Numbered from the stretch's first letter, positions 54,620-63,387 are shown. The stretch: 64,000 nt of DNA from Azohydromonas caseinilytica (GCF_012927045.1 NZ_JABBFW010000001.1:583174-647173), one strand, 5' to 3'. A program made the numbers and translations. Notes: generated by a model not told the origin, from the letters alone.

Positions 54620-55865
54620 GGCCGGGCAGCGTCAGCCCCTCCTGCGTCGCCAGCCGCTCCAGCGCCTGCTCGAACAGCGCGCGCGCCGTGCCCGAGACCT
54701 GGCCCAGGTAGGTGTGCAGCGCGGCGTCGGCCGGGGAGCGCTGGGCGCATTCGGCGCTGTAGGCCTCGAAGCTGGAGAGCTGCATCAGCAGCTCCGCCAC
54801 GTGGCGCGGGCACTCGCAGCTGATGGTGCTGGACAGCCCGGCGAAGTCGGCCAGCGCGGCGTCGTCCCAGCGCCGCGGCGCCACCACCAGCGGCAGCTCC
54901 AGCGGCGAGCACGAACCCTGCAGCCAGGTCGCCAGCGCGCGATCGTCCTGCGGCGCGCGCAGCAGCGCCACGCCCGCGGCCTCGAAGGACGCGCACAGCG
55001 CCGAGGCCGCGAAGCCGTAGAGCAGGTGCATGCGCTGCGCGCCGCAGCCCTGCGCCACCGCCTGCAGCAGCGGCAGGTCCTGCGGGCGCGGCGCGGCGCA
55101 CTGCACCAGCAGCGCCTCGGCGGCGGCCAGCGCCGGCGCGCGCGCCGCCTCCTCCAGCGTCTCGCACACCTGCACCACCTCCAGCGGCCGGGCCAGCCGC
55201 TGCCGCAGCGGCGCGCGCTCCAGCCGCCGCGCCAGCGCCGCGCCCACCACCAGCACCCGCCAGGGCGCCGCGGGACTGGCACCGGCCCGGGAAGAAACCG
55301 CTCCGGCCACGTCCGCGCCGTCCGCCGGCGCCGGCCGGGCCGGGGCCTCAGCGCGGCCCGGCCCGCCGGAACCATCGGCGACGCCGGCCCCGGCGTGCAG
55401 CGCTGAGCCGGCAAGCGCCGCCTCGTCCGCGCGCGGCACGGCCGGGAGCAGCGGCGCCACGGCCGCGTCCACCCGGGATTCCGCCAGCGCCGGGGCTTCC
55501 GCCGCGGGCAGGCCCAGCGGCGCACGGCGCGGCGCCGACAGCACGCCGGCATGCGTGGCCGCCACCTGGTGCAGCGCATTCAGGTCCAGCCCCGCCAGCG
55601 AGCCGATGGCATGGCCCAGCGCGGTGAGCTGGCGCAGCAGCGCCAGCCGCTTCACGTCCGCGGCCGAGTACAGCCGGTGCCCCGAGGGCGAGGTGGCCGG
55701 CGAGGCCACGTTGTAGCGCCGCTCCCAGATGCGCAGCGTCGCCACCGGCATGCGCAGCATCCGCGCCACCGCGCCGCTGCGGTAGCGCGGCATCCCGTCG
55801 TCACCCGCATCGAGGTCGGCATCGGCCGCCAAGGGCAACGCCGCGGAATCGGAGTCATCAGCCAT
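54606..55865 (-). CDS. LitR-like MerR family transcriptional regulator
   Basis: The 419-residue protein begins with a MerR winged helix-turn-helix (YRSGAVARMLRMPVATLRIW near residue 30, SGHRLYSAADVKRLALLRQL near 61) that closely resembles the LitR/CarH light-response repressors. A variable Ala/Pro-rich linker (about 110-200) precedes a Rossmann-like region. The Glu/Asp-x-His-x-x-Gly cobalamin motif of B12-binding LitR is not visible, so it may be of the class that does not bind B12. AAGGA supports the start at 55865. It is divergent from an FAD oxidoreductase and an SDR gene, frequent LitR neighbours, and probably controls them. Confidence 0.85.
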   Translation of the reverse strand: MADDSDSAALPLAADADLDAGDDGMPRYRSGAVARMLRMPVATLRIWERRYNVASPATSPSGHRLYSAADVKRLALLRQLTALGHAIGSLAGLDLNALHQVAATHAGVLSAPRRAPLGLPAAEAPALAESRVDAAVAPLLPAVPRADEAALAGSALHAGAGVADGSGGPGRAEAPARPAPADGADVAGAVSSRAGASPAAPWRVLVVGAALARRLERAPLRQRLARPLEVVQVCETLEEAARAPALAAAEALLVQCAAPRPQDLPLLQAVAQGCGAQRMHLLYGFAASALCASFEAAGVALLRAPQDDRALATWLQGSCSPLELPLVVAPRRWDDAALADFAGLSSTISCECPRHVAELLMQLSSFEAYSAECAQRSPADAALHTYLGQVSGTARALFEQALERLATQEGLTLPGLTNR

Positions 55866-55975
55866 GGCCGTCCTTCTTGTTCGTGAATCGGGGTTGAATC
55901 GGATTATGAGCGGCGCAGTGTCAGGCATTGAACACTTCGAATCGTATTTGAACAGGTAATGCGTACAGTGGGCGC
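55866..55975. promoter_or_regulatory. Divergent promoter region of the LitR-like regulator and oxidoreductase
   Basis: This 110-base gap is far more AT-rich than its surroundings. GAATCG occurs three times in direct orientation, at 55885, 55896 and 55939; the spacings of 11 and 43 bases place them near the same face of the helix. On the minus strand CATAAT (55908-55903) could be the -10 of the regulator gene. The repeats may be the regulator's operator; this is unproven. Confidence 0.45.
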
Positions 55976-57046
55976 ATGTCCTCCTCCGTGTACGTTCCAG
56001 CCCGGCCGCCGCGCGTGGCGGTGGTCGGCGCCGGCCTGGCCGGCATCACCTGCGCCCGGCGCCTGAGCGAGGCCGGTTGCGCGGTGCAACTGTTCGACAA
56101 GTCGCGCGGCGTGGGCGGGCGCATGGCGACGCGGCGCGTGGAATGGATCGACACCGACGGCGCCGTGCACCGCGCCGCCTTTGACCATGGCGCCCCGGCG
56201 TTCAGTGCGCGCTCGGCGGCGTTTCGCGCATTCATCGATGAGGCCGTCGGGGACGGCGTCCTGAGGCGCTGGGAGCCCGTGATGGCGCCCGGCAGTCATG
56301 CAAACCTCGACGGCCTCGCCCATTGGGTGGCCACGCCCGACATGCCCGCGCTGTGCCGGCATCTCGCGGCGGGGCTGCCGCTCACGCGCTCGTGCACCGT
56401 GGACGAGCTGGTGCGCGACCGCGACGGCGGCTGGCGGCTGCTGAGCCAAGGGGACATGGTGGGCGACGGCGTGTTCGACGCCGTGGTGCTGGCCATGCCG
56501 CCGGCGCAGGCCGCGGTGCTGCTGGCGCTGCACCGCGACGACTGGGCGCGCCAGGCCTGGAGCGTGCCGATGCAGCCCTGCTGGACCCTCATGGGCGCCG
56601 AGGGCGGCACGCCGCCGCCCTGGGACGCCGCCTGGCCGCAGCGCGGGCCGCTGGCCTGGATCGTGCGCAATGCCTCCAAGCCCGGCCGCGCCGCCGAGGA
56701 CGACGGGCTCACGCGCTGGGTGGTGCATGCCACGGCGGAGTGGAGCGCCACCTTCTTGGAGAGCGCGAGCGACAGCGTGCAAAGCGCGCTGCAGGAGGCG
56801 CTGGCGCGCGAGCTGGGGCGCACGCCGCGCTGGGCCCACGTGGCGGTGCACCGCTGGCGCTACGCCCTTGCCCCGCGCCGCACCGACGCCGCCGGCAAGC
56901 CCTGCTGGTGGGACGCCGCGCTGGGCCTGGGCGTGTGCGGCGACTTCTTCACCGGCGCCGGCGTGGAAGGCGCGTGGCTGTCCGGCCGCGCCCTGGCGGC
57001 GGCGATCGTGCCGGCCACGGCCGATGCGCGCGCACCGGGACGCTGA
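55976..57046 (+). CDS. FAD-dependent (renalase-like) amine oxidoreductase
   Basis: The 356-residue protein has an N-terminal FAD-binding fold, VAVVGAGLAGITCARRLSEAG near residue 14, the VGGRMATRR motif near 46, and FDHGAPAFSAR near 70, matching the renalase-like NAD(P)/FAD oxidoreductases. The C-terminal GVCGDFFTGAGVEGAWLSGRALAAAI closes the FAD site. Members accompany LitR regulators in light-response clusters of proteobacteria, but their substrate is unknown. The ATG at 55976 follows the regulator gene's promoter region closely. Confidence 0.87.
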   Translation: MSSSVYVPARPPRVAVVGAGLAGITCARRLSEAGCAVQLFDKSRGVGGRMATRRVEWIDTDGAVHRAAFDHGAPAFSARSAAFRAFIDEAVGDGVLRRWEPVMAPGSHANLDGLAHWVATPDMPALCRHLAAGLPLTRSCTVDELVRDRDGGWRLLSQGDMVGDGVFDAVVLAMPPAQAAVLLALHRDDWARQAWSVPMQPCWTLMGAEGGTPPPWDAAWPQRGPLAWIVRNASKPGRAAEDDGLTRWVVHATAEWSATFLESASDSVQSALQEALARELGRTPRWAHVAVHRWRYALAPRRTDAAGKPCWWDAALGLGVCGDFFTGAGVEGAWLSGRALAAAIVPATADARAPGR

Positions 57047-57177
57047 GTGAACCGGGTGCAGGGCGCCCCCGGCCCGGACGGGCGGGGACGCGGTTTGCCA
57101 GGAGGCCCGGGAGACGGGACCGGCGCGCCGCGGCAGGGCGAGCCGCCGGCCCCTGGAGCAATCGAACCGGAGTAGCT

Positions 57178-57942
57178 ATGAGCTTGACCCCTGCAGACCT
57201 TGCGGCGCCCCAGGTGGCGCTGGTGACGGGCGCGCGCGGCGGCATCGGCCGCGCGGTGGTGGCGCAGTTGCGCGCGCAAGGACACCGCGTCGCCGCCGTG
57301 GGGCGCGACGCGGCGCGCCTGGCCGACGTCGAGGCCGACGCCCGCATCGCCGCCGACACCACCACGCCCGACGGTGCCGCCACCGCCGTGGCCGCGTGCT
57401 GGAGCACCCTGGGCGGCGCGCCCACGCTGCTGGCGCATTGCGTGGGCAGCACGCTGATCGCGCCGCTGCACCGCAGCCCGGCCGAGCAGATGCGCGAACT
57501 GCTGCGCGTGAACCTGGAAAGCGCGCTGTACATGCTGCAGGCCTGGATCGAGCCGCTGCGCGGCGCGGGGCGGCCGGGCGCGGCGGTGCTGGTGTCCAGC
57601 GTGGTGGCGCGCATCGGCGTGGCCAACCACGAGGCCATCGCCGCGGCCAAGGGCGGCGTGGAGGCGCTGGTGCGCGGCGCCGCCGCCACCTACGCGCCGC
57701 TGGGCCTGCGCATCAACGCCGTGGCCCCGGGCATGACCGCCACGCCCATGACCCTGGGCCTGCTGAGCGTGCCCGCCATGCGCGAGGCCGCGGCGCGGCA
57801 GGTGCCGCTGGGCGGCGTGCAGCGCCCCGAGGACGTGGCCGAGGCCATCGCCTGGCTGCTGTCGGCCCACGCCGCCCGCGTCACCGGCCAGGTGCTGCCC
57901 GTGGACGGCGGCTTCAGCGCAGTGCGGGCGCTGGTGAAGTAA
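57178..57942 (+). CDS. SDR-family protein lacking the catalytic Tyr
   Basis: The 254-residue protein has a classical SDR Rossmann fold: VTGARGGIGRAVVAQL near residue 16, the Asn region AHCVGSTL near 87, SSVVARIGVANHE near 140 and the C-terminal GQVLPVDGGFSAVR. The YxxxK active-site motif reads IAAAK (EAIAAAKGG near residue 158): Lys is kept but Tyr is replaced by Ile. It probably binds NAD(P) without normal dehydrogenase chemistry, or uses another residue. It follows the FAD oxidoreductase gene by 131 bases and may share its operon. Confidence 0.88.
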   Translation: MSLTPADLAAPQVALVTGARGGIGRAVVAQLRAQGHRVAAVGRDAARLADVEADARIAADTTTPDGAATAVAACWSTLGGAPTLLAHCVGSTLIAPLHRSPAEQMRELLRVNLESALYMLQAWIEPLRGAGRPGAAVLVSSVVARIGVANHEAIAAAKGGVEALVRGAAATYAPLGLRINAVAPGMTATPMTLGLLSVPAMREAAARQVPLGGVQRPEDVAEAIAWLLSAHAARVTGQVLPVDGGFSAVRALVK

Positions 57943-58272
57943 GGTAGCGGCACGCGGCCGGATTGTTCAGCTTGCCTGGACAAATCTCCCAATGATTGGG
58001 AGTTTTGTACAGAATTGCTGACCAATGCAACGCGCTCGCCGTGATGCGGGCCGCCAGCCCACCAAGTCGCCGTCCCGGTGCAAGCCGGGATGGCGACGAA
58101 ACAACCGACGGCGCCGCGCGGCCATTCGCCAGCAAAACGCCTGCCCTAGCGTTGGCGGCCCCGCCCGCGCCGCGCCCCTGCCTCGGCCATCATGGGCAGC
58201 GGCCGTGCGGCTGATGCCGCGCGCCGTTTCTCCCGCCACTTCCTTCAGCCACCCATGCCCGATCGACGCCTG
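57943..58272. other. Intergenic region, SDR / CAP lipoprotein
   Basis: These 330 bases contain the SDR terminator (57986-58006) and otherwise no gene that I can support. TTTTGTACAG at 58003-58012 next to the terminator is AT-rich, but no partner half-site is seen. The upstream frame of the CAP gene extends here without protein-like composition. Confidence 0.4.
57986..58006 (+). terminator. Rho-independent terminator of the SDR gene
   Basis: CTCCCAATGATTGGGAG forms a 6-8 bp stem (57986-58002) followed by TTTT, 44 bases after the stop codon. Confidence 0.8.
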
Positions 58273-59238
58273 ATGCACCGTTCTCGTCTGGCCGCCTGCG
58301 CCCTGGCCGCTGCCCTGCTTGCCGCCTGCGGCGGCGGGGGTGGCGACGACGGGACGCCGGCGGTGTCGCCCACGCCCGTCAACCCGAGCGTGCCGGCCTC
58401 CGGCTACGCCAGCGCCGAGCAGCGCACGCTGTACGAGCAGCTCAACACGCTGCGGCTGGGTGCGGGCGCCGGCGTGGTGCTGCGCGACACGCGGCTCGAT
58501 GCCTCGGCCGCGGCGCACCTGAACTACCTGCGGCTCAACGGCGTGAGCGCCGGCCACGCGGAGGTGCAGGGTCAGCCCGGCTTCACCGGCGCGAGCATCG
58601 GGCGCCGCGCCGAGGCGGCCGGCTACGTCTTCCAGCTGGTGAGCGAGGACCTGGCCTGGGGCACCTCGTTCACGCCGATGCAGTGCCTGGACCTGCTGCT
58701 GTCCAGCGTCTACCACCTCGCCGGCCTGATGGGCGAGCAGCGCGACATGGGCGTGGCCTACGGGCCGGTGGGCGGCAAGCTCAACGGCTGCGTCTTCAAC
58801 TTCGGCGTGCGCTGGGGCACGGCGCCGCAGCAGCGCCCCGGCGGCGTGGCCGTGACCTATCCCTACCCCGGGCAAAGCGGCGTGGCCACCAGCTTCGCGC
58901 CGGCCACGGAGTTGCCCAACCCGATGCCCGACGTGGGCAGCCGCCGCGTCGGGCAGCCGGTGTTCGTGTCCATGCGCGCGCAGGGCAGCAGCGACGCCGC
59001 CGGCTACGCGGTCAGCAGTTTCACGTTGCAGGACGCCAACGGCAGCGCGGTGCCGGCCCGGCTCATCGGCCGCGACACCGCCGGCACCAGCGCCGACCCG
59101 CAGTCGCACCTGCGCCCGGGCGAGGTGTTCCTGGTGCCGCTGGCGCCGCTGGCCGCGGGCGCGCGCTACACGGTGCGCTTCGCGGGCCGCAACGGCAGCG
59201 TGCCGTACGAGGCGGGGTGGAGCTTCACGACGCGCTGA
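58273..59238 (+). CDS. CAP-domain (SCP/YkwD-like) lipoprotein
   Basis: The 321-residue protein starts with a signal peptide ending in LLAACGGGGG, a lipobox with the lipidated Cys and a Gly-rich spacer. A CAP domain follows: EQRTLYEQLNTLRLGAG near residue 47, LDASAAAHLNYLRLNGVSAGHAE near 75 and MGVAYGPVGGKLNGCVF near 162. After it, a region of about 115 residues (from PNPMPDVGSRR) looks like a beta-sandwich. CAP proteins in bacteria are mostly of unknown function. The ATG at 58273 is favoured over one at 58255 for the signal peptide. Confidence 0.87.
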   Translation: MHRSRLAACALAAALLAACGGGGGDDGTPAVSPTPVNPSVPASGYASAEQRTLYEQLNTLRLGAGAGVVLRDTRLDASAAAHLNYLRLNGVSAGHAEVQGQPGFTGASIGRRAEAAGYVFQLVSEDLAWGTSFTPMQCLDLLLSSVYHLAGLMGEQRDMGVAYGPVGGKLNGCVFNFGVRWGTAPQQRPGGVAVTYPYPGQSGVATSFAPATELPNPMPDVGSRRVGQPVFVSMRAQGSSDAAGYAVSSFTLQDANGSAVPARLIGRDTAGTSADPQSHLRPGEVFLVPLAPLAAGARYTVRFAGRNGSVPYEAGWSFTTR

Positions 59239-59278
59239 GGGGGCGCTGCCGCAGGCAGCGTTACGAGCCGAGCCGCAG

Positions 59279-59320
59279 CCCTCACCCCAGCCCCTCTCCC
59301 GCGTTGCGGGCGAGGGGAAG
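59279..59320 (-). repeat. 42-bp palindromic repeat, copy 4
   Basis: CCCTCACCCCAGCCCC...GGGCGAGGGGAAG on the plus strand, inverted relative to copy 1 at 32356. It lies 40 bases after the CAP-domain gene and just before that gene's terminator. Confidence 0.85.
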
Positions 59321-59324
59321 CGGC

Positions 59325-59348
59325 GGCCCGGCTTCGACCGGGCCTTTT
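59325..59348 (+). terminator. Rho-independent terminator of the CAP-domain gene
   Basis: GGCCCGG (59325-59331), loop CTTCGA and CCGGGCC (59338-59344) followed by TTTT. It directly follows the 42-bp repeat. Confidence 0.85.
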
Positions 59349-59383
59349 CTCATTCCACTTCTCGCTTTTGAGTGAAGTAATTC

Positions 59384-59477
59384 CGTTCGTCCTGAGGTAT
59401 CGAAGGATGAACGGCCCCTACCGTGGTGCCGCCATCGCAGCCTCTCGGATTCGTACTTCGATACCTCAGTACGAACG
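59384..59477. repeat. 94-bp inverted-repeat element, copy B
   Basis: Arms 59384-59405 and 59456-59477 match at 21 of 22 positions. The core differs from copy A (40501-40594) at only a few bases, and similarity continues about 25 bases past the right arm. It lies 31 bases before the end of the patatin gene (minus strand). Confidence 0.85.
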
Positions 59478-59507
59478 GGTCATTTCACGACCAAAGTGGA
59501 ATCGGTA

Positions 59508-60818
59508 TCAGACCGTCGTTGCAGCCTGCGCCCCGGCCACAGCAGTGGCAGCCGCAGCCGGCTCAACGCCCTCGCGCAGCGCGCGGCGATGCTCCAGGAA
59601 CTCCTGCGCCGCCTCGCGCCCCAGCGCGTCCAGCTCGGCCAGGAACAGCGGGCTGCGCAGCAGCTTGGTGGCGTAGTCCAGTACCTGGGTGTGCATGCGC
59701 CGCGTCTTGAGCCTGACCTCGCGCCAGCCGCCCTCGGGCTGGCGCTCGTCCTCGGGCACGTCGCTCCAGCCGTCGAGCGAGATGCCCCACAGCGCCACCT
59801 TCTTGTAGCGGTTGCGCCCGGCGGCCGAGAGCGCGCCCTTGTCGTGCATGGCGTTGACGCGGCGGATGAAGCGCTTCTCCTGCTCCAGCGACAGGTTGCC
59901 GGCGAGCTCGTTGCGGCGGTCGGCGATCTCGGTGGCGCGGGTGGGCGGCTCGATGGCGATGCGCCCGGCGCCGTTGCGCCGCGCCACCGGGTTGATGCGC
60001 ACGATCCAGATCTCGTCGGGCTTGGCGGCGCGGTCGGCGAAGCCCAGGAAGTCGCTGATGGGCGGGTTCTGCGACAGCAGCCCGTCCCAGTAGTAGGCGG
60101 TGGCCGGCGCGTCCTCGCCCTCGGCCGCGGCGCCGTGGCGCGCGGTCTTCGTCGGCGTGGCGATGCCCACCGAGGGGAAGACGTCGGGCAGCGCGGTGGA
60201 GGCGACGATCTGGTCAGTGCTGGGCGGGTGGCTGGGCGTGCCGATGAAGGGCTCGAAGGTGCCCTGGTTGACGTTGGCCGCGCCCAGCAGCAGCACCGGG
60301 AAGTTGCCCGGCGCCGGCCGCAGTGCCTTGGCGCGGGCGGGTTGCAGGCTGCCTTCGGCCTCCAGGATGGGCTGCAGGAAGGAGAGGTCGCCGGCGGCGG
60401 CCTCGATCTGCGCCTTCATGTGGGCCTGGATGGCGCGCGTGGCGGCGTTGGGCGTGGACGCCAGCGTGGGCAGCGTGCCTTCCAGGCTGGCCAGGCCGAC
60501 CACGGTCAGGTTGGTGAGCAGGTCGTAGGGGAAGCGGCCGAAGAGCTGCGCGGTGTTGCCGCGCCAGAAGCGCTCCACGGCCAGGGGCGCGTCGTCGGCC
60601 AGGCGCTGGCCCGCGCGCAGGCGCAGCAGGTCCAGCCAGGCCAGGTAGGCGCTGACGGCGCCGCCCGACGTGCCGCTCAGGCCCACGATCTCGTGGCCGT
60701 CGAGCACGAGGCGGTGCTCGTCGTCCACGCGCACCTGGCGCAGCAGCGCGGCCAGCACGCCGCCGGTGAAGGCGCAGTGGGAACCCCCGCCCTGGCAGGC
60801 GATGGCGATCTTCTTCAT
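59508..60818 (-). CDS. Patatin-like phospholipase family protein
   Basis: The 436-residue protein starts MKKIAIACQGGGSHCAFTGG; GGGSHCAF forms the oxyanion hole. GLSGTSGGAVSAYLAWL near residue 47 is the GxSxG nucleophile elbow, and YYWDGLLSQNPP near 222 gives the catalytic Asp of the Ser-Asp dyad. Patatins are acyl hydrolases of membrane lipids. There is no signal peptide, so it acts inside the cell or leaves by another route. AGGAGAG supports the start at 60818. It is alone on its transcript. Confidence 0.92.
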   Translation of the reverse strand: MKKIAIACQGGGSHCAFTGGVLAALLRQVRVDDEHRLVLDGHEIVGLSGTSGGAVSAYLAWLDLLRLRAGQRLADDAPLAVERFWRGNTAQLFGRFPYDLLTNLTVVGLASLEGTLPTLASTPNAATRAIQAHMKAQIEAAAGDLSFLQPILEAEGSLQPARAKALRPAPGNFPVLLLGAANVNQGTFEPFIGTPSHPPSTDQIVASTALPDVFPSVGIATPTKTARHGAAAEGEDAPATAYYWDGLLSQNPPISDFLGFADRAAKPDEIWIVRINPVARRNGAGRIAIEPPTRATEIADRRNELAGNLSLEQEKRFIRRVNAMHDKGALSAAGRNRYKKVALWGISLDGWSDVPEDERQPEGGWREVRLKTRRMHTQVLDYATKLLRSPLFLAELDALGREAAQEFLEHRRALREGVEPAAAATAVAGAQAATTV

Positions 60819-61010
60819 GGCTTCTCCTCTCCTGGAACCTCGTGCCGGCACGCGGGCGCGGCCGGGCCGGGAGCGCTGCCCGGCGGGAGAGGCATGTTGG
60901 TGGATGCCGAAGGGATGCGCCCTCGGGAAGCGCACAGCGGGTGCGGCAAAAGGGCCCGGGCCGTGAAATCCGCACTCAGGCCGGGGCGCGGCGGGGGCGG
61001 CCGGGACGGG

Positions 61011-61484
61011 TCAGCGCGCCGGGAAGACGGGCCAGTCGCTCACGTCCACGTTCTCCGCCCGGACGCGCCGGCCGCCGTCGCTGAAGACCAGCACGTTGCC
61101 CTCGGCGCCTGCGTCGTCGGCCACGGCGCCGTGGAGGTAGAGGCGGTTGCCGCTGCACCACAGCGGGCGTTCCTGCGCGTAGGCCACGCGCCGCACCGGG
61201 CGCAAGGCGGAGGACAGCAGCACGATGCGGTTGACGCCGCGCGCGGTGGCGGCGCCGCGCACCAGCTCCCGCACGTCGGCCACCGGGTAACGCTGCCCAT
61301 CGATCAGCAGGTCGCAGGTGTGGCTGACGTGGACCAGGCCCCGTTCCGGATGCAGCTCACCGGCCGCGCGCAGCGCCTTCACGAGGCGGCTGCGGTCGTC
61401 CAGCGGCGCCTCGGCGGCGGGCGCGGCGCCGGCCGTGCCCGTCAGGAGGGCAAGGACACAGCACAGTGCACCGACGCTGCTCAT
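61011..61484 (-). CDS. Periplasmic protein coupled to the LysM/lysozyme-like gene
   Basis: The 157-residue product has a signal peptide (MSSVGALCCVLALLTGTAGA) and a mature region with two Cys (SHTCDLL and LWCSGN) that may form a disulfide. I recognise no family. Its ATG overlaps the stop of the upstream gene as ATGA, so the two are made together. An exported small protein coupled to a cytoplasmic cell-wall-hydrolase-like gene is the layout of a secreted-toxin/periplasmic-immunity pair, but that is inference. Confidence 0.75.
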   Translation of the reverse strand: MSSVGALCCVLALLTGTAGAAPAAEAPLDDRSRLVKALRAAGELHPERGLVHVSHTCDLLIDGQRYPVADVRELVRGAATARGVNRIVLLSSALRPVRRVAYAQERPLWCSGNRLYLHGAVADDAGAEGNVLVFSDGGRRVRAENVDVSDWPVFPAR

Positions 61485-62197
61485 GATCGCTTCAGCTTGG
61501 GAAAGAGGTTCAGCCGGACATGATCCAGCTTCGTGGCGTAGTCGGGATCGCCACCGCCGTTGTAGCGGTCCGCGATCATGGCGCTGCGAAACGGCCGCCA
61601 GCCGGAAATCACCTGTTGCATCGACGCCTTCTGATATTTCAGCTCCATGCCCGGCTTCAAGGCTTGCGGCTTCACGGCGTTGAGCTTTTCCAGAAGGGCC
61701 ACCGTGGTCTGCAGCTTCTTCGCGATGCTGGAGAAGCTGTCCCCCAGTTGCACCTTGTAGGTCTGCAGCGCCGCACCCGGTGCGGTGACGGACTCCATCC
61801 GGTAGAGCGCCATCCTGGTGAAGAGATAGGCGATGCCGGCCCGCAGATTGACTTCCGGCTTGTCGATGTTCGCGCTGGCGCGCAGCAGGATCTTCAGGTC
61901 CTCGGGCATGACCAGGGCGCTGCCTTCCTGGCCCTGCCGCAGCACGTCGTAGGCCGGGTCGCCCGGATTGCCGATCTGCATCACGCGCGCGTTCCAGGAC
62001 GGGTTGTCGGGCCCGCCGCTTTCCGTCCACAGCATGGCCTTGAAGATCGGCCACTCCACCTGCTGGTAGCCGGGTGTTCTGGACAGGCGCGCGTTGTAGG
62101 CGGCAATTTCCGTCTGGATGGCCTTGTCGTAGCCATCCCAGCGCACGTCCTCGATGCCACGCTCCACGGTATCCAGCCACTTCTTGCTGAGTGCCAT
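61481..62197 (-). CDS. Lysozyme-like protein with LysM domain
   Basis: The 238-residue protein has an N-terminal lytic-transglycosylase-like part (FKAMLWTESGGPDNPSWNAR near residue 53, with a candidate catalytic Glu, then VMQIGNPGDPAYDVLR and LRAGIAYLFTRMAL near 117) and a LysM domain (YKVQLGDSFSSIAKKLQTT near 146) that binds peptidoglycan. There is no signal peptide. A TATAAC box (62268-62263) and strong GGAGGAGG stand upstream. Base composition is lower in G+C than neighbours (35 of 60 at 61621-61680). It could be a peptidoglycan-cutting toxin delivered by a secretion system or a phage-derived enzyme. Confidence 0.78.
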   Translation of the reverse strand: MALSKKWLDTVERGIEDVRWDGYDKAIQTEIAAYNARLSRTPGYQQVEWPIFKAMLWTESGGPDNPSWNARVMQIGNPGDPAYDVLRQGQEGSALVMPEDLKILLRASANIDKPEVNLRAGIAYLFTRMALYRMESVTAPGAALQTYKVQLGDSFSSIAKKLQTTVALLEKLNAVKPQALKPGMELKYQKASMQQVISGWRPFRSAMIADRYNGGGDPDYATKLDHVRLNLFPKLKRS

Positions 62198-62350
62198 CGC
62201 CGCCTCCTCCGTGAGGATGCGCCTGGCTTGGGTACAGAGAGCGTTCGTGCCGGCGCCAGACGGTTATAGGCCGTGCCCTGGCGCTCCGTCCTGGACTTTG
62301 GGCACCTTGCCAAGGCGCCGCTGACGCACGCATGGCGGCGAGGGAAAGGC

Positions 62351-63172
62351 TCAGGGCTTGAACTCCACTTCCAGCCCGGGCAGCGCAATACCCCGCAGCG
62401 CCGTGCTCCAGCGCTCGCCCGGGCGCACCGGCAGCGCGGTGGTGAGCGTGCCGGTGGTGACGATGTCGCCCGGCTGCAGCGCCGGGGCGGAGGGCTCGCC
62501 GGCCAGCAGCTCCACCAGGTGACCCAGCGCCGCCAGCGGGCTGCCCAGCACGTTGCTGCCCTGCCCCGTCTCGCGCGGCGCGCCGTCGCAGCACAGCTCC
62601 ACGCGGAAGTCCCGCAGCGCCGTGGCTGGGTCGGGGCCCAGCGCGGCGGGCGACAGCGGCGCGCCGATCAACAGCGTGCCGTGCAGCGCCTGGTCCACCA
62701 CCGTGTCGGCGGCCTCGAAACGCCAGCCGGGAAAGTGCGACTGCACGATCTCGAAGCCGTGCGCGACCCACTCGATGCATGCCAGCAGCGCCGCCTCGTC
62801 GGCCCGTGCCGGCGGCGTGGCGCGCAGGCCAAAGACGATCTCCGGCTCAATGCGGGGCTCGGCGAAGCGGCTCAAGGAACAGACGGCGCTGCCGGAAGTG
62901 AGCTGCGAGACGCTGTCCTCGTACAGCCAAGCCCACACCGGGGCGCGCACGCCGTGGAGGTCCCACATGTCCGGATTGGTGAAGCCCAGCTTGCGGCCGA
63001 CCGGGCGCTCGCCGCGCGCCAGCCGCGCCTGGTGTCCCAGCGCGGCGGCGGCGTAGGCCGCGCCCAGGTCGAAGCCGGGCAGCCGGGCGCTGAAGGGCTG
63101 CAGCTGGCGGGTGCCGTCCCGGGCGGACTGGATCTCGTCGGCGACGGACTGGAGCTGGGCGATGGAAAGCAT
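62351..63172 (-). CDS. 2-keto-4-pentenoate hydratase / fumarylacetoacetase-family protein
   Basis: The 273-residue protein resembles MhpD-type 2-hydroxypenta-2,4-dienoate hydratases: VGRKLGFTNPDMWDLHGV near residue 59, RIEPEIVFGLRATPP near 107 with the metal-binding Glu pair, and ALQPGDIVTTGTLTTALPV near 235. Such enzymes act in meta-cleavage degradation of aromatics or related pathways, but no companion genes are here, so the substrate is open. AAGGAG supports the ATG at 63172. Confidence 0.87.
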   Translation of the reverse strand: MLSIAQLQSVADEIQSARDGTRQLQPFSARLPGFDLGAAYAAAALGHQARLARGERPVGRKLGFTNPDMWDLHGVRAPVWAWLYEDSVSQLTSGSAVCSLSRFAEPRIEPEIVFGLRATPPARADEAALLACIEWVAHGFEIVQSHFPGWRFEAADTVVDQALHGTLLIGAPLSPAALGPDPATALRDFRVELCCDGAPRETGQGSNVLGSPLAALGHLVELLAGEPSAPALQPGDIVTTGTLTTALPVRPGERWSTALRGIALPGLEVEFKP

Positions 63173-63387
63173 GGCGGCTCCTTGCGGGCGAAAAGCATCG
63201 GCCCGAGGACGGCATTCGGGGTGCCGCCGGCCCATGAGTGGGAACTGCCGCGCAGTTCTTCACATCGCTTTACAGCTTGTGGGGTGTTGGCTACGGGAAA
63301 ACCCTAGGTTCCGGCCTAAGCTGCAGGCACCGCGACGGAAGTTGCGGCTGCTGGAAGAACTGCCCTGCTTGTCTGGAGGAAAGCGCC

